29,141 nt of DNA from Nemertoderma westbladi (GCA_032718475.1 JAUCBJ010006083.1:1-29141); one strand, 5' to 3'. Positions 1-10,676 are shown, numbered from the stretch's first letter. Notes: a model not told the origin generated them from the letters alone. Numbers and translations: made by a program.

Positions 1-785
1 CGTACCCGAGGTACGGACGCTACGTATCCTCCTGGTACGGCAAGCTCCTAAACGGCTTATTTATATCAAAGTTACCTTAATTTCAACTATAGTTATTTTA
101 TTGTCTCTTCTCTTTCTTTGTCTTACTTTCTCTGTGATAATGACTGACTCAAATAGCTCGCATAAACACAGTCTTGTGCCGGCTTGTACTTTACTGACTT
201 TTACTTTTACAATCTTCTTACGATAGTTCACAAACACAGTGATTTCTATTTTACAGATGTTATTAATGTCTTCCTTTTGGTAAATATAATTAGTATACTG
301 TACGTAACACCATTGAAATACCTCTGGGAAGAGGGAAAATGAGAAACCGGGTGAGGGGCGCTTTGGGTCCTTAAGGAGCCAAAGTAAGCCTAGTAATTTG
401 TAAAAAAATAATCCAAATAATATACAAATCTATCGTAAAAATCTGGTTTAACACAATCCAAAAATACTATTGGAAAGATGTTTGCAGTGATAATAGTGAA
501 AAAACACCAGGTTATTTCCATGTCCAAACAGGGATAACATTTGGGTGCAGGAAATTAGCTGCTACTTTTATCCTCAGAGCTCTACTGTCGGGCCTGTGTC
601 GGACCGAAAAGGCAACGGGCAGAGTGTGCAAGCACTAGGGCTGGTTTAGCCAAAACTCGAGTTTTGCTAGCTTAACCACACTAACATATGGCCTACATTT
701 TGTAATAATATTCAATGTCTTTTTTCTCAATGTATTTGTTTTATTTCTCCTCTAAAACATTGAGAAAAAAATTACAATTAATTTT
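1..785. other. Dynein intron, no gene seen
   Basis: Mixed AT-rich sequence upstream of the T-rich array, with one palindrome (643-677). No dynein exon matching the AAA4 region before ESFLED was recognised. Confidence 0.5.
643..677. repeat. Imperfect palindrome centred on CTCGAG
   Basis: GGTTTAGCCAAAACT and its near complement AGTTTTGCTAGCTTAACC meet at CTCGAG, with small mismatches near the ends. Confidence 0.6.
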
Positions 786-1104
786 TTCTCGATGTTTTTT
801 ATCTCATCTTTTTTTTCTCAATGTTTTTTTCTCAAGTTTTTTCTCAATGTTTTTTTTTCTCAAGTTTTTTTCTCAATGTTTTTTTTTCTCAATGTTTTTT
901 TCTCAATATTTTTTTTCTCAATACTTTTTTTCTCAATGTTTTTTTCTCAATATTTTTTTTCTCAATACTTTTTTTCTCAATGTTTTTTTTCAATGTTTTT
1001 TTTTCAATGTTTTTTTCTCAATGTTTTTTTTCTCAATGTTTTTTTTCTCAATGTTTTTTCTCAATGTTTTTTTCTCAATGTTTTTTTTGTCAATGTTTTC
1101 GTCT
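786..1104 (+). repeat. T-rich minisatellite, 13-15-bp unit
   Basis: About 22 copies of a unit close to TTTTTTTCTCAATG, with variants CAATA and CAAG and T-run length changes. A reverse-complement copy (CATTGAGAAAAAAATT) lies just upstream at about 758-773. The F-rich reading frames across it are artefacts of composition. Confidence 0.9.
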
Positions 1105-1423
1105 TGAAGTTTGAGTTTGGTTTGTCTTTACATTATAGGCCTATCACAATGAACAACCTAATAATACCAGTATAGTGCATTGCCCAGACTGCATGTGCAC
1201 TCCCTAAACTGAAAATTAAAATTTGAAATATGTATAGTAGGCCTATGGCGTACCGTAGGCCTACGCACAGTATATAACTGTTAATGATAATGTTCGATCA
1301 GTACCTTGAAGAATGTGACTAAATGATTTTATAATAGGTCCCATTTACGCCACACTCATGGTCTACTCTACTAGTAGAGTAGGTCCTTGGTGACACATTA
1401 TACGTCGCACACAATTTTTTTAG
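1105..1423. other. Dynein intron end with three TAGGCCTA palindromes
   Basis: TAGGCCTA occurs at 1136, 1238 and 1256. Nothing else is recognised before the exon 1 acceptor. Confidence 0.5.
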
Positions 1424-1585
1424 GAATCCTTCCTTGAAGATGTTTGTACAATATTGAATTCCGGAGATATTCCAGATCTCTTCGATAAAGATGAAATAGA
1501 CAACATAGTAATGGATCTTAAAGGAACAGCTTTAGAGAACGATGTCCCAGATAATAAAGAAAGCATCTTCTCATTTTTTAACCAG
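1424..1585 (+). CDS. Dynein heavy chain exon 1 of window (AAA4)
   Basis: 54 codons, phase 0 at both ends. The exon follows the acceptor ATTTTTTTAG and ends at CAG|GTAGAT. It reads ESFLEDVCTILNSGDIPDLF and onward, matching the AAA4 segment FLED(I/V)xxxLNSGD(I/V)PxLF of dynein heavy chains. The preceding exon, expected to end in a phrase like TDxQIxDE, is not in the window. Confidence 0.9.
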
Positions 1586-2051
1586 GTAGATCAATTTATC
1601 ATGAAATATATTTTAAAATTATTTAATTTTGTTTAAAATTTTTTAAATAAATTAAAAAATTTATAATTATTGTTAAATTAATTTTATTTTATTTTTCGGT
1701 TAATTATATTTATTTATGTTAATCAATTAATATAATTATATATCAAACAAAGTATCAAGAAACTATGATCATCCAAAATTAACGTAAAATATGTATAATT
1801 TCTATAAAATCAAACAAACTGTTAACAATAAAGGTTAAACTTTAGTTAAACAATTTAATCTGGCACGATACGATACTGTGATCAACCTGTCCTGAATAGA
1901 AAGCCCTAGTTGACTCGATGGCTTGGCCCTTATATAGTAAGCCTTGTCTGTGATACAGGTATCCAGAATGAACATATCCATATCCCTAACACATTTTTTT
2001 ATCTTTAAAATGACTACTCTTATAAAACTAATAATTATATTTATTTTGTAG
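1586..2051. other. Dynein intron 1, AT-rich
   Basis: Very AT-rich with TTAATTA-type stretches. Nothing functional is recognised besides the splice sites. Confidence 0.5.
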
Positions 2052-2231
2052 AGGGTGCGGGCGTGTCTCCATGTTGTTATAGCAACGTCTCCAGGTGGTG
2101 GTTCGCTTAGGAACCGGTGCAGACGGTACCCCAGTCTGGTTAACTGCTGCACCATAGACTGGTACGAAGAGTGGGGCGAGCAATCTCTACTCAGCGTAGC
2201 CAACCATCGTCTGTCAGGATTCCAGTTGCCG
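2052..2231 (+). CDS. Dynein heavy chain exon 2 (AAA4)
   Basis: 60 codons, phase 0 to phase 0, with acceptor TTTTGTAG and donor CCG|GTAATC. It encodes RVRACLHVVIATSPGG followed by RYPSLVNCCTIDWYEEW. RVRxxLHxVxxxSP and PSLVNCCTIDW are signature phrases of AAA4 in axonemal dyneins. The reading frame joins directly to the FFNQ end of the previous exon. Confidence 0.93.
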
Positions 2232-2701
2232 GTAATCTATTTATACGCCTAATCCACCTATCCCCCTTTCACTACTACAGTCACCCTTTTTTAGTATTAT
2301 TTTATGTAACGGTATTGATAATATAATTGATATTTGTTGTCTGAATATTATGCTTAGTACTGTAATAAATACTCGGGGGGGGGGGGGGGACTTTCGACTC
2401 AATAAAAATTCATCCCCCTCCAGGGGAAATTCGACGCAAATAACAGCTGATTACTCTCAAAAATAAAACTGTAACCTGTTCTATTGTGTTTAGTTTATTG
2501 TTTTGGTTAAAATGTCGTGCCACTGAAACCTGCTCCTTTCCCTAAATTATGAATTTAACATTGAGGCGGGATATTAATTCGCCAAGATGGGATCTTAAAT
2601 TGTAAATCTAACAATTCGTAAATTTTCGTAATTTCTTAACTTTCTCAAAATTAAATTCTGTCAAATACCAGGATTTGACAAAATGTTTTATTGTGTTGTA
2701 G
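2232..2701. other. Dynein intron 2
   Basis: AT-rich, with a G15 run at 2375. No coding or RNA gene is seen. Confidence 0.5.
2375..2389 (+). repeat. G15 homopolymer
   Basis: Fifteen G in the exon 2/3 intron. No other structure is evident around it. Confidence 0.9.
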
Positions 2702-2886
2702 GATGAAAATACATTACAAACTTCAAAATCCTGTGTGGCTAGTCATATATGTATGGAGGATTGGTCTCTTAGACTGTACAAGGAAATGTCTCGTCGGTTC
2801 TACATCACTCCTACCACTTACCTTGAGTTCCTCCACACCTTTGTTGATTTCCTCCATAGTCAAGGCGAGAAACTCAACGGTAACAG
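2702..2886 (+). CDS. Dynein heavy chain exon 3 (AAA4 to stalk)
   Basis: The exon begins DENTLQTSKSC after the acceptor TGTTGTAG and ends in phase 2 at AACAG|GTTCGT. It encodes LYKEMSRRFYITPTTYLEFL, equivalent to the xxYxTPTSYLELI region just before the stalk coiled coil. The next intron is only 99 nt and is open in this frame. The boundary used here is chosen because GNRNRFKTGLSKL then aligns without a gap to the family. Confidence 0.88.
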
Positions 2887-2985
2887 GTTCGTCTTTGTTG
2901 GAAACATTAGAGAAATATTTATATTAAAGTCCCCGCTATTACCTCGTGACAAAATCGAAATTTATCGAATCTTATTATTTTACAG

Positions 2986-3220
2986 GAATCGATTTAAGAC
3001 GGGGCTTTCTAAACTTACTGAGGCCAACCTTCTGGTGGAGCAGATGCAGGTGGACTTGGTAGAACTCGGTCCACAAATAGAACAGCAGACGGTGGACACT
3101 GACATTCTCTTGGAACAGTTGAAGAAAGATCAGGATAGTGTGGACGAGATACACAGTATAGTTACTGGGGAAGAAGCCGTAATGAAAAGGGAGGCAGAGA
3201 TTGTTGAAGAATACGTTGAG
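2986..3220 (+). CDS. Dynein heavy chain exon 4 (stalk coiled coil CC1)
   Basis: The exon follows the acceptor TTATTATTTTACAG in phase 2 and ends in phase 0 at GAG|GTAAGT, a strong donor. RFKTGLSKLTEANLLVEQMQ matches the start of the ascending stalk helix, and a charged helical stretch rich in E, Q and K follows. No proline occurs after the GPQIEQQ segment, as expected for a coiled coil. Confidence 0.92.
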
Positions 3221-3499
3221 GTAAGTGGAGTTAGATACTACCGTGGAGTGGTCCATGTAAGTAATGGTTCTTGTAATTCATAGTCGCCATGTACGAGGGA
3301 ACCATGTATGTGTAGTCTTTCACCTGTGTATTCACGAAGTGCGATCAAGTGATTCATGTAAATAATGATCCATGTATATGTGGCCTGTGTAACTGTAGTC
3401 GATGTTTGTAGGATGTTATAGAGATAAAGTTTGCTTTTCAGAAACTTCTGAGTGCAAAATATACAATATTAATGTTAATTTGAAGTGTTTATTATACAG

Positions 3500-3754
3500 C
3501 AAGCCTCGATCGAACTGCGTTCGGTAACACCGGCTTTAGAAGAAGCCATCGAACATCTGGATCAGTTGGACAAACGTGACATATCGGAGCTCAGGGTCTA
3601 CACTAACCCGCCCGAACTAGTGTTCACAGTAATGAAGGGGGTCTGCACCTTGCTACAACTCACTCCTGATTGGCCAACAGCTAAACTAATCTTAGGAGAA
3701 CAGGGATTCCTCAAGAGGTTGACAAAGTTGAACCCTGACAGCATTCCCGACAAG
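3500..3754 (+). CDS. Dynein heavy chain exon 5 (CC1 to microtubule-binding domain)
   Basis: 85 codons, phase 0 to phase 0, with acceptor ATTATACAG and donor AAG|GTAGAT. It contains [20 protein letters not shown], corresponding to the invariant LDSLDKADIxEIRxxxxPP phrase. [16 protein letters not shown] then leads into the microtubule-binding domain at the stalk tip. Confidence 0.94.
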
Positions 3755-4331
3755 GTAGATTGGCGTTACATACAGTAATGCCACGGCTATTTAATATGTA
3801 CAAAACTTTTATGATCTCAAACTGGAAGAATTCGATAATTTCAGAATTTTTTTTATGAATCCCCGCAAGGCGAAGTTTGTGACGGTATATAGAAGTTACT
3901 CAAACCGCAACTCGAATAATCGATTTTACTTTGGAGTTCATTTCACGATGAAATATTTCAATCAAATGCTACGAAATTTAGTATGTAGATAAGATGTCAA
4001 GTCAAGTAATAAAAATAATAATGATGTCATGTTATACCAAGTGTAAATACCACAATACTCGCAGCGGTGGATGCCTAATCACATGACTAACGAGACCACG
4101 CACCCGTATATATAATGTGTTGTGCTGCTCACACACACTGATATCTCGGTTTTGTTTAATTTTAACAATTCTGCAATTTAGAATGATGTTAGTGATTATA
4201 AATATTTATATATTTTTTAGGTAACGGTCGATAAAATATTATGTAGATGAGTGAATTTGTTTAATAAATGAATATCCAGCAACATAAAACCATTAAGTTT
4301 GTGTACGTCTACGTATCATCTTTGTTTCCAG
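3755..4331. other. Dynein intron 5
   Basis: AT-rich with no recognisable gene or repeat. Confidence 0.5.
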
Positions 4332-4559
4332 GTGTTCGTTAAACTTCGACGGTTTACCAAGTCGGAGAATTTCAACCCCGACGCTGTGGGACTTGTGTCA
4401 GCCTCCAGTCGGTCTATGTGCAAGTGGGTTTTAGCGTTGGAACATTATCACAACGTCATAAAAATGGTAAAACCGCGAAAAGCAAAAGCCTCAGAAGCGA
4501 AAGCAGCTCTGGACATGGCCAGGTCTAATCTTATTGTAAAGCAGGCCAGTTTGACTAAG
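4332..4559 (+). CDS. Dynein heavy chain exon 6 (microtubule-binding domain to CC2)
   Basis: 76 codons, phase 0 to phase 0, with acceptor TTTGTTTCCAG and donor AAG|GTAAAA. VFVKLRRFTKSENFNPDAVG and SRSMCKWVLALEHYHNVIKM match the microtubule-binding domain and the SxSMCxWVxAxxxYxxVxK motif that opens the descending stalk helix. VKPRKAKASEAKAAL follows, the usual VxPKRxKLxxAExxL position. Confidence 0.94.
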
Positions 4560-5091
4560 GTAAAAAACATATTTAATAAAAATACCTAATTGTATATGTA
4601 ACTTGGGGTGAGCCACGTAGTGAGCCAATGCGTACGTATGGTAATAGTTATTAGTTGATGTCTAAGTTTTGGTCCTTTCCGTTTGACTTTGTCCTTCTGC
4701 CAGAACGTCTTTTTGCTTAAAAATAATCGCGATTAATTCAATAAGCCGCCAGTTGGGGCATTAAAATTCACCCAAATCTCAATATCAAATTCTCCAAATA
4801 TGTTGGTTGATGTGTGTGTTCCAATGACGCCTTGTGATTATATTTTTAATGACGCGGAGACATTCTGGATATATGATAAATAATGTCGCACTGTGATATA
4901 AAATTGGAGAATAATATGTACTCAATACAAGGGCTGTACTAAACATCCTGGGTAAGATTACCTTACCTATCTGGAAACGGAATGTAGACAATTCGTGTCG
5001 TGATATATATATTATTAATATTTGCTTCTACATCAAGTATATGCCTTTCTGTTCTGAACATCGTTTATTGATTTAAATAATTATTTTCCAG
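4560..5091. other. Dynein intron 6
   Basis: No recognisable element. A 68-codon minus-strand frame at 4785-4991 matches nothing. Confidence 0.5.
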
Positions 5092-5232
5092 GTTGAATAC
5101 CACTTCTCTCTCCTCAAAGAACACTTCAACGCTAGTGTCACGAGAAGAGATTCGTTGAAGCAGCAGAAAACAACAATTCATGAGAGATTGAAGCGGGCAG
5201 CCCAGTTAATTAGCGCTCTCGAAGGTGAAAAG
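5092..5232 (+). CDS. Dynein heavy chain exon 7 (stalk CC2)
   Basis: 47 codons, phase 0 to phase 0, with acceptor TTATTTTCCAG and donor AAG|GTTAGC. It encodes a charged helix ending in RAAQLISALEGEK. This equals the RAxKLxxALxxEKxRW phrase at the base of the descending stalk helix, split here by an intron before VRW. Confidence 0.92.
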
Positions 5233-5327
5233 GTTAGCTATTCGTAGCCGCCGATAGTTCTATTGTATTTATTATTTTTACTTCTAGTAAACACCCAGTT
5301 TGTTGTTATTGTTGATTTCCACTTTGC

Positions 5328-5386
5328 TTTTGCTCACTTGGTAGAACGTTGGATTTGGAATTCGAATTACCGGGTTCAATACCACA
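5328..5386 (+). mobile_element. tRNA-like remnant, possible SINE head
   Basis: TTGCTCACTTGGTAGAACG resembles a tRNA A-box and D-arm (TxGCTCAGTTGGTAGAGCG). CGGGTTCAATACC, about 30 bases on, resembles the B-box and T-arm (GGGTTCGAATCC). The spacing fits a tRNA. The anticodon stem is degraded and no acceptor stem is visible, so a tRNA-derived SINE or a tRNA pseudogene is likelier than a working tRNA. Confidence 0.5.
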
Positions 5387-5670
5387 CTTAGATGTAATGT
5401 TTTTTCGAAGAAAATATTTGAGTTTTGTAAAATTGGTTTAATTGAAACTCGAGAACATGATTCAGTTTGGTGGAAATTAATCCAAAGAGGAGACAGTTCA
5501 TGCGTTATTTGACGCGGAACTTTGAGCTATTTTGCGCTTGTTTATGCTCCACTAATTAACAATGTTACATATATTTACTGACTTTGTCAAGTTGAAATTA
5601 AAGAAAATTCACAAACGTTGGGCAAATTTATTAGAAAATATATCTGAATATATTTTATGTTTATTTTTAG

Positions 5671-5886
5671 GTGCGATGGGCAAAATCCGTAGCAGATCTG
5701 GAAACCCAATTGCGGACTTTAGTTGGAGATTGTCTGGTGACCGCGGCTAATATCGTGTATTTCGGCCCCTTTACCGCCCAATACCGGACGGCAATGGGTA
5801 AACAGCTGGTTGACATCTGCGACTCCAACGATGTTGAAATATCACCTGGATTCAAAGTTGTCGATTATTTGTGCCACTCAAATGAG
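5671..5886 (+). CDS. Dynein heavy chain exon 8 (CC2 to AAA5)
   Basis: 72 codons, phase 0 to phase 0, with acceptor TTATTTTTAG. It opens VRWAKSVADLETQLRTLVGD and continues with NIVYFGPFTAQYR, the family's AYxGPFTxxYR motif. The donor is weak (GAG|GTCTGT), but the join SNE to VLTWYSQGLPRD aligns exactly with the family, so the boundary is well supported. Confidence 0.92.
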
Positions 5887-5934
5887 GTCTGTAATACCGA
5901 TAATTTAATGATAATCATCATTTATGCCCATTAC

Positions 5935-8208
5935 GCTAGGGAATGTCTGTTCACCACAATTGGTGATTTCCTACTGTTAACCCTTCCCCTATGTTTCCTA
6001 AAGGAATGCCTGTTCACCACCATTGGTGATCTTCCACAGTAAACCCTTCCACTCTGTTTCCTAAAAGAATGCCTGTTCATCACCATGGGTGATCTTCCAC
6101 AGTAAACCCTTCCAATCTGGTTCCTAAAGGAATGCCCGTTCACCACCATGGGTGATCTTCTACAATAAACCCTTCCACAGTGTTTACTAAAGGAATGCCT
6201 GTTCACCACCATGGGTGATCTTCCACAGTAAACCCTTACACTCTGTTTCCTAAAGGAATGCCTGTTCACCACCATGTGTGATCTTTCACAGTAAACCCTT
6301 TCCCACTCTGTTTCCTAAAGGAATGCCTGTTCACCACCATTGGTGATCTTCCACAGTAAACCCTTCCACAATGTTTCCTAAAGGAATGCCTGTTCACCAC
6401 ATGTGTGATCTTTCACAGTAAATCTTTCACAGTAAACCCTTTCCCACTCTGTTTCCTAAAGGAATGCCTGTTCACCACCATTGGTGATCTTCCACAGTAA
6501 ACCCTTCCACAATGTTTCCTAAAGGAATGCCTGTTCACCACCATGAGTGATCTTCCACAGTAAACCCTTACACTCTGTTTCCTAAAGGAATGCCTGTTCA
6601 CCACCATGGGTGATCTTCCACAGTAAACCCTTCCACAATGTTTCCTAGAGGAATGCCTGTTCACCACCATGGTTGATCTTCCACAGTAAACCCTTCCACA
6701 ATGTTTCCTAAAGGAATGCCTGTTCACCACAATGGGTGATCTTCCACAGTAAACCCTTCCACAATGTTTCCTAAAGGAATGCCTGTTCACCACCATGGGT
6801 GATCTTCCACAGTAAACCCTTCCACAATGTTTCCTAGAGGAATGCCTGTTCACCAACATGGTTGATCTTCCACAGTAAACCCTTACACTCTGTTTCCTAA
6901 AGGAATGCCTGTTCACCACCATGGTTGATCTTCCACAGTAAACCCTTCCACAATGTTTCCTAAAGGAATGCCTGTTCACCACCATGGGTGATCTTCCACA
7001 GTAAACCCTTCCACAATGTTTCCTAAAGGAATGCCTGTTCACCACCATGGGTGATCTTCCACAGTAAACCCTTCCACAATGTTTCCTAGAGGAATGCCTG
7101 TTCACCACCATGGTTGATCTTCCACAGTAAACCCTTACACTCTGTTTCCTAAAGGAATGCCTGTTCACCACCATGGGTGATCTTCCACAGTAAACCCTTC
7201 CACAATGTTTCCTAGAGGAATGCCTGTTCACCGCCATGGTTGATCTTCCACAGTAAACCCTTCCACAATGTTTCCTAAAGGAATGCCTGTTCACCACCAT
7301 GGGTGATCTTCCACAGTAAACCCTTCCACAATGTTTCCTAAAGGAATGCCTGTTCACCACCATGGGTGATCTTCCACAGTAAACCCTTCCACAATGTTTC
7401 CTAGAGGAATGCCTGTTTACCACCATGGGTGATCTTCCACAGTAAACCCTTCCACAATGTTTCCTAAAGGAATGCCTTTCACCACCATGGGTGATCTTCC
7501 ACAGTAAACCCTTCCACAATGTTTCCTAGAGGAATGCCTGTTCACCACCATGGTTGATCTTCCACAGTAAACCCTTCCACAATGTTTCCTAGAGGAATGC
7601 CTGTTCACCGCCATGGTTGATCTTCCACAGTAAACCCATCCACAATGTTTCCTAAAGGAATGCCTGTTCACCACCATGGGTGATCTTCCACAGTAAACCC
7701 TTCCACAATGTTTCCTAAAGGAATGCCTGTTCACCACCATGGGTGATCTTCCACAGTAAACCCTTCCACAATGTTTCCTAGAGGAATGCCTGTTCACCAC
7801 CATGGGTGATCTTCCACAGTAAACCCTTCCACAATGTTTCCTAAAGGAATGCCTTTCACCACCATGGGTGATCTTCCACAGTAAACCCTTCCACAATGTT
7901 TCCTAGAGGAATGCCTGTTCACCACCATGGTTGATCTTCCACAGTAAACCCTTCCACTCTGTTTCCTAAAGGAATGCCTGTTCACCACCATGGGTGATCT
8001 TCCACAATAAACCCTTCCACAATGTTTCCTAAAGGAATGCATGTTCACCAGCAAGGGTGATCTTCCACAGTAAACCCTTCCACAATGTTTCCTAAAGGAA
8101 TGCCTGTTCACCACCATGGTTGATCTTCCACAGTAAACCCTTCCACAATCTTTCCTAAAGGAATGCATGTTCATCAGCATGGGTGATCTTCCACAGTAAA
8201 CCCTTCCA
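5935..8208 (+). repeat. 63-bp tandem repeat array, about 36 copies
   Basis: The unit begins GGAATGCCTGTTCACCACC, continues ATGGGTGATCTTCCACAG and ends TTTCCTAAA, repeated head to tail through most of the exon 8/9 intron. Copies differ by a few substitutions. A shared 2-base deletion (TGCCTTTCACC) recurs at about 7474 and 7852, six units apart, showing block duplication. Because 63 is divisible by 3, the minus strand has long stop-free frames of a 21-residue repeat. Confidence 0.95.
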
Positions 8209-8688
8209 CTCCCAAATTTAATAATATTTTATTTAAATTTTATTGGTGGTAGAATATCAAATCTACCAAATGTTCCGTAAACGGTGTAAAAATATAATAT
8301 GTAACTAAAACTAAAACTGAAACTATTCACCATAAACAATTTAATTAAACTACGGTAGAATTGTGAACTGTGTGGTAAAGGGTAATGATAATCTCGTTGC
8401 ATCTGACTTACGTGGAATCATGATAGGAATGTCAGAAACCAATCGCTACGGGATGACCGTATTGGAGATGATGATGACTGAGATGGGATGTTTCCGGAAG
8501 CCGACTACTACTACTAGGATCGGCATGCTGCATTGCAGCTGCATTTTTAAGAATGCTGTGCCGGCTTTCGCCGACAATATCTCGCTAATGACTTAGTGTC
8601 GGCTTGGGAGTGGTATCATGTTAGGGAGTGGTATAATTTAATTAATAATTTTCTTCCGTTTATATTTCAACTATAATTCGATTTCTAG
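8209..8688. other. End of dynein intron 8
   Basis: AT-rich, containing the LINE 3' fragment at 8506-8567. The 8363-8596 frame overlaps that fragment and is not a gene. Confidence 0.5.
8506..8567 (-). mobile_element. Solo 3' end of the same LINE family
   Basis: About 62 bases match the 3' end of the LINE fragment at 23760-23821 almost perfectly but in the opposite orientation. The match includes the AATGCAGCTGCAATGCAGC stretch and the repeated TAG tail (TACTACTACTAG on the plus strand). It is a severely 5'-truncated copy in the exon 8/9 intron. GCCGAC occurs on both sides (8500-8505 and 8570-8575) and might be a short target-site duplication. Confidence 0.7.
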
Positions 8689-8919
8689 GTATTAACTTGG
8701 TACAGTCAAGGTCTCCCACGCGATTCTCATTCTGTAGAGAACGCCCTATACGTGACTAAAGGCAGACGATGGCCCCTGCTAATAGACCCACAAAGACAGG
8801 CGCGTCGGTGGATAGATCATAGCGAAGGGAATTCACTGCGAACTATAGACGCGAATAACCCCGGGTTAATTAACGCAGTTATAAACGCTCTAAGAGTTGG
8901 ACAACCCGTTCTGGTTTAC
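8689..8919 (+). CDS. Dynein heavy chain exon 9 (AAA5)
   Basis: 77 codons, phase 0 to phase 0, with acceptor ATTTCTAG. It contains GLPRDSHSVENALYVTKGRR and WPLLIDPQRQARRWI, the most conserved AAA5 phrase. Two candidate donors lie six bases apart. GTTAGT after CTGGTTTAC is preferred over GTTTAC because it yields PVLVYGVSEILEP, which aligns to PVLLExVxExLDP without a gap. Confidence 0.94.
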
Positions 8920-9573
8920 GTTAGTTATTTAATGCACATATTAGTCACATTATCATTATTATTAGTTTTATTTTGCACAGAGATATATAATTGATTAATG
9001 ATAACAAACTACACTGCACTGTATTCGCTCTAATACATTAATAGCTCTACAAAGGAAGCAACTATGTAGCACAAAGAAATATTATAAATATTGGCTAAGA
9101 AAGTTTTTCAGGTTCGAACAAAAAATAAAAAATATTTAATGGAAGTTATATTATGGGTTCTAGACACCTAGTAAATTATTCTAAAGTAATCACAGCGACT
9201 TACCAGTAAATTGAGTCATTCTCATACAGGTGCCCATTCTAACCTAACAGCAGCCCTAGTGCCAACTCGGCTTATATTTTTTTAAACAGATTATCATATC
9301 AATTTGATAACAATTTTACACAAATACGAGATATATTTTACATTTTTAAATTATCCAAATTTAAATAGGACGTATACCGAATCGGGTAGCCTATATGGAT
9401 TGTTTGCAGTCAAATTTTGCACCCTTCATTTTTTTAAAGTTTGTGAAAGCGGGAGATATTATACTAATAAGTAAGTTATTGAGTATAGTTAAATATTGTT
9501 CGATTATACAATTTCTAATCTCTACGAAGTTTTACGACCGTCTCTCAACACAATTATTTGTCGTTCTCCCCAG
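8920..9573. other. Dynein intron 9
   Basis: AT-rich. Nothing is recognised. Confidence 0.5.
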
Positions 9574-9825
9574 GGTGTCAGCGAGATTCTAGAACCAGCA
9601 TTGAACCCGGTACTACTAAGGGAGACCATTATGGTTGCCGGGAAACCGATGATGACAATCGGGGATACTGAGGTTGAAGTTGATAGCAACTTCAGATTGT
9701 ATCTGTGTTCCGACGCAAATAACCCTGAGTTTCATGCTTCAGTCTCTATCAAAGTCACTCTCATTAACTTTACCGTCACTTTCGACGGCCTGGAAGAACA
9801 ATTGTTAACGACGGTTGTAGGAAAG
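9574..9825 (+). CDS. Dynein heavy chain exon 10 (AAA5)
   Basis: 84 codons, phase 0 to phase 0, with acceptor GTTCTCCCCAG and donor AAG|GTAATT. It shows EILEPALNPVLLRE, then FRLYLCSDANNPEFHASVSI, then KVTLINFTVTFDGLEEQLL. These match the family's FRxYxTTKxxNPxxxPEVxxKVTxxNFxxTxxGLExQLL block. Confidence 0.94.
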
Positions 9826-10303
9826 GTAATTACAACTCTGTTTCCTAATGATGTACAATTACGTTGTACAATATGTTTCTTTATCGTTTTACGTTTTACG
9901 TACATTTGTGCTTGTGGATATCTACAGTGTATGAAAGTTAGATAACACTCGGTGTGAATTTCGCATGTTTGATGTTTATTGGAAATTGTATCCGCTGACA
10001 ATGATAGTCTATTTTGTTTCCCATTATTACTTGTTCAGACTTCCGAATGATCTACCAGACTTCCCGCTGACCCACCGATTGGCCGTGGCTGCGACTTATT
10101 GTGAGAGGCGCATTAAGTGTCAGGACTCTTTGATGCTTCTTATTCACAATTTTTCATGTCATCAATCAAATTGTTTACTGCTGATCGATGCGCACCAAAC
10201 AGTCTATTTTCGCCTTTTCGTATAAGTGTATCTCTGTAATAGAGTCAGCTGTCCGTCTGTCCAGGTGAGTCCGTTTCATTGATTGGTCTCACGTATTTTG
10301 TAG
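9826..10303. other. Dynein intron 10
   Basis: Moderate composition. A short open stretch at 10038-10225 resembles neither dynein nor any known family. Confidence 0.5.
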
Positions 10304-10417
10304 GAGGAAGCTGGTTTGGAAACGGAAAGAACTGATATTCTGAAGGGATTGGCTTCTGATTTCAAAATGTTGCGCAATTTGGAAGACAGATCGCTTACAA
10401 GGCTACAAAATCTACAG
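10304..10417 (+). CDS. Dynein heavy chain exon 11 (AAA5-AAA6 linker)
   Basis: 38 codons, phase 0 to phase 0, with acceptor ACGTATTTTGTAG and donor CAG|GTGCGT. EEAGLETERTDILKGLASDF occupies the place of the usual ExPxLExxRxxLV segment. The match is weaker than in neighbouring exons but position, phase and length fit. Confidence 0.82.
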
Positions 10418-10676
10418 GTGCGTTGTTTACTTTGTGTGATAGATTGACCAATGAAATAAAAAGTTTCATTATTAACATTAATTACCTCGAATAAATTATC
10501 GACGGTTACCATGGCACCCAAGGCGATAAACTTAGGATTTTATAATCCAAAACTATGATATATAAACCCTAACATTATGTTAGCTTCAACTGCTTGTACT
10601 CAGGTCCAAATTATCGAAGTTTATATTGTATTCCATACTGTTTCTGTGGTAACAGCAACACTAAACTTGCTTTTAG

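Noticed and set aside
715-1175. Phe-rich overlapping plus-strand frames
   Set aside because: Low-complexity translation of the T-rich minisatellite.
6413-7519. 368-codon minus-strand frame with a 21-residue repeat
   Set aside because: It follows from the 63-bp period. Units change amino acids freely, frameshifting deletions occur (7474, 7852), and there is no non-repeat domain or proper start.
10038-10225. Possible extra dynein exon (open stretch with LPNDLPDF)
   Set aside because: Its phase does not fit exon 10, and exon 11 at 10304 already supplies the expected linker segment in phase 0.
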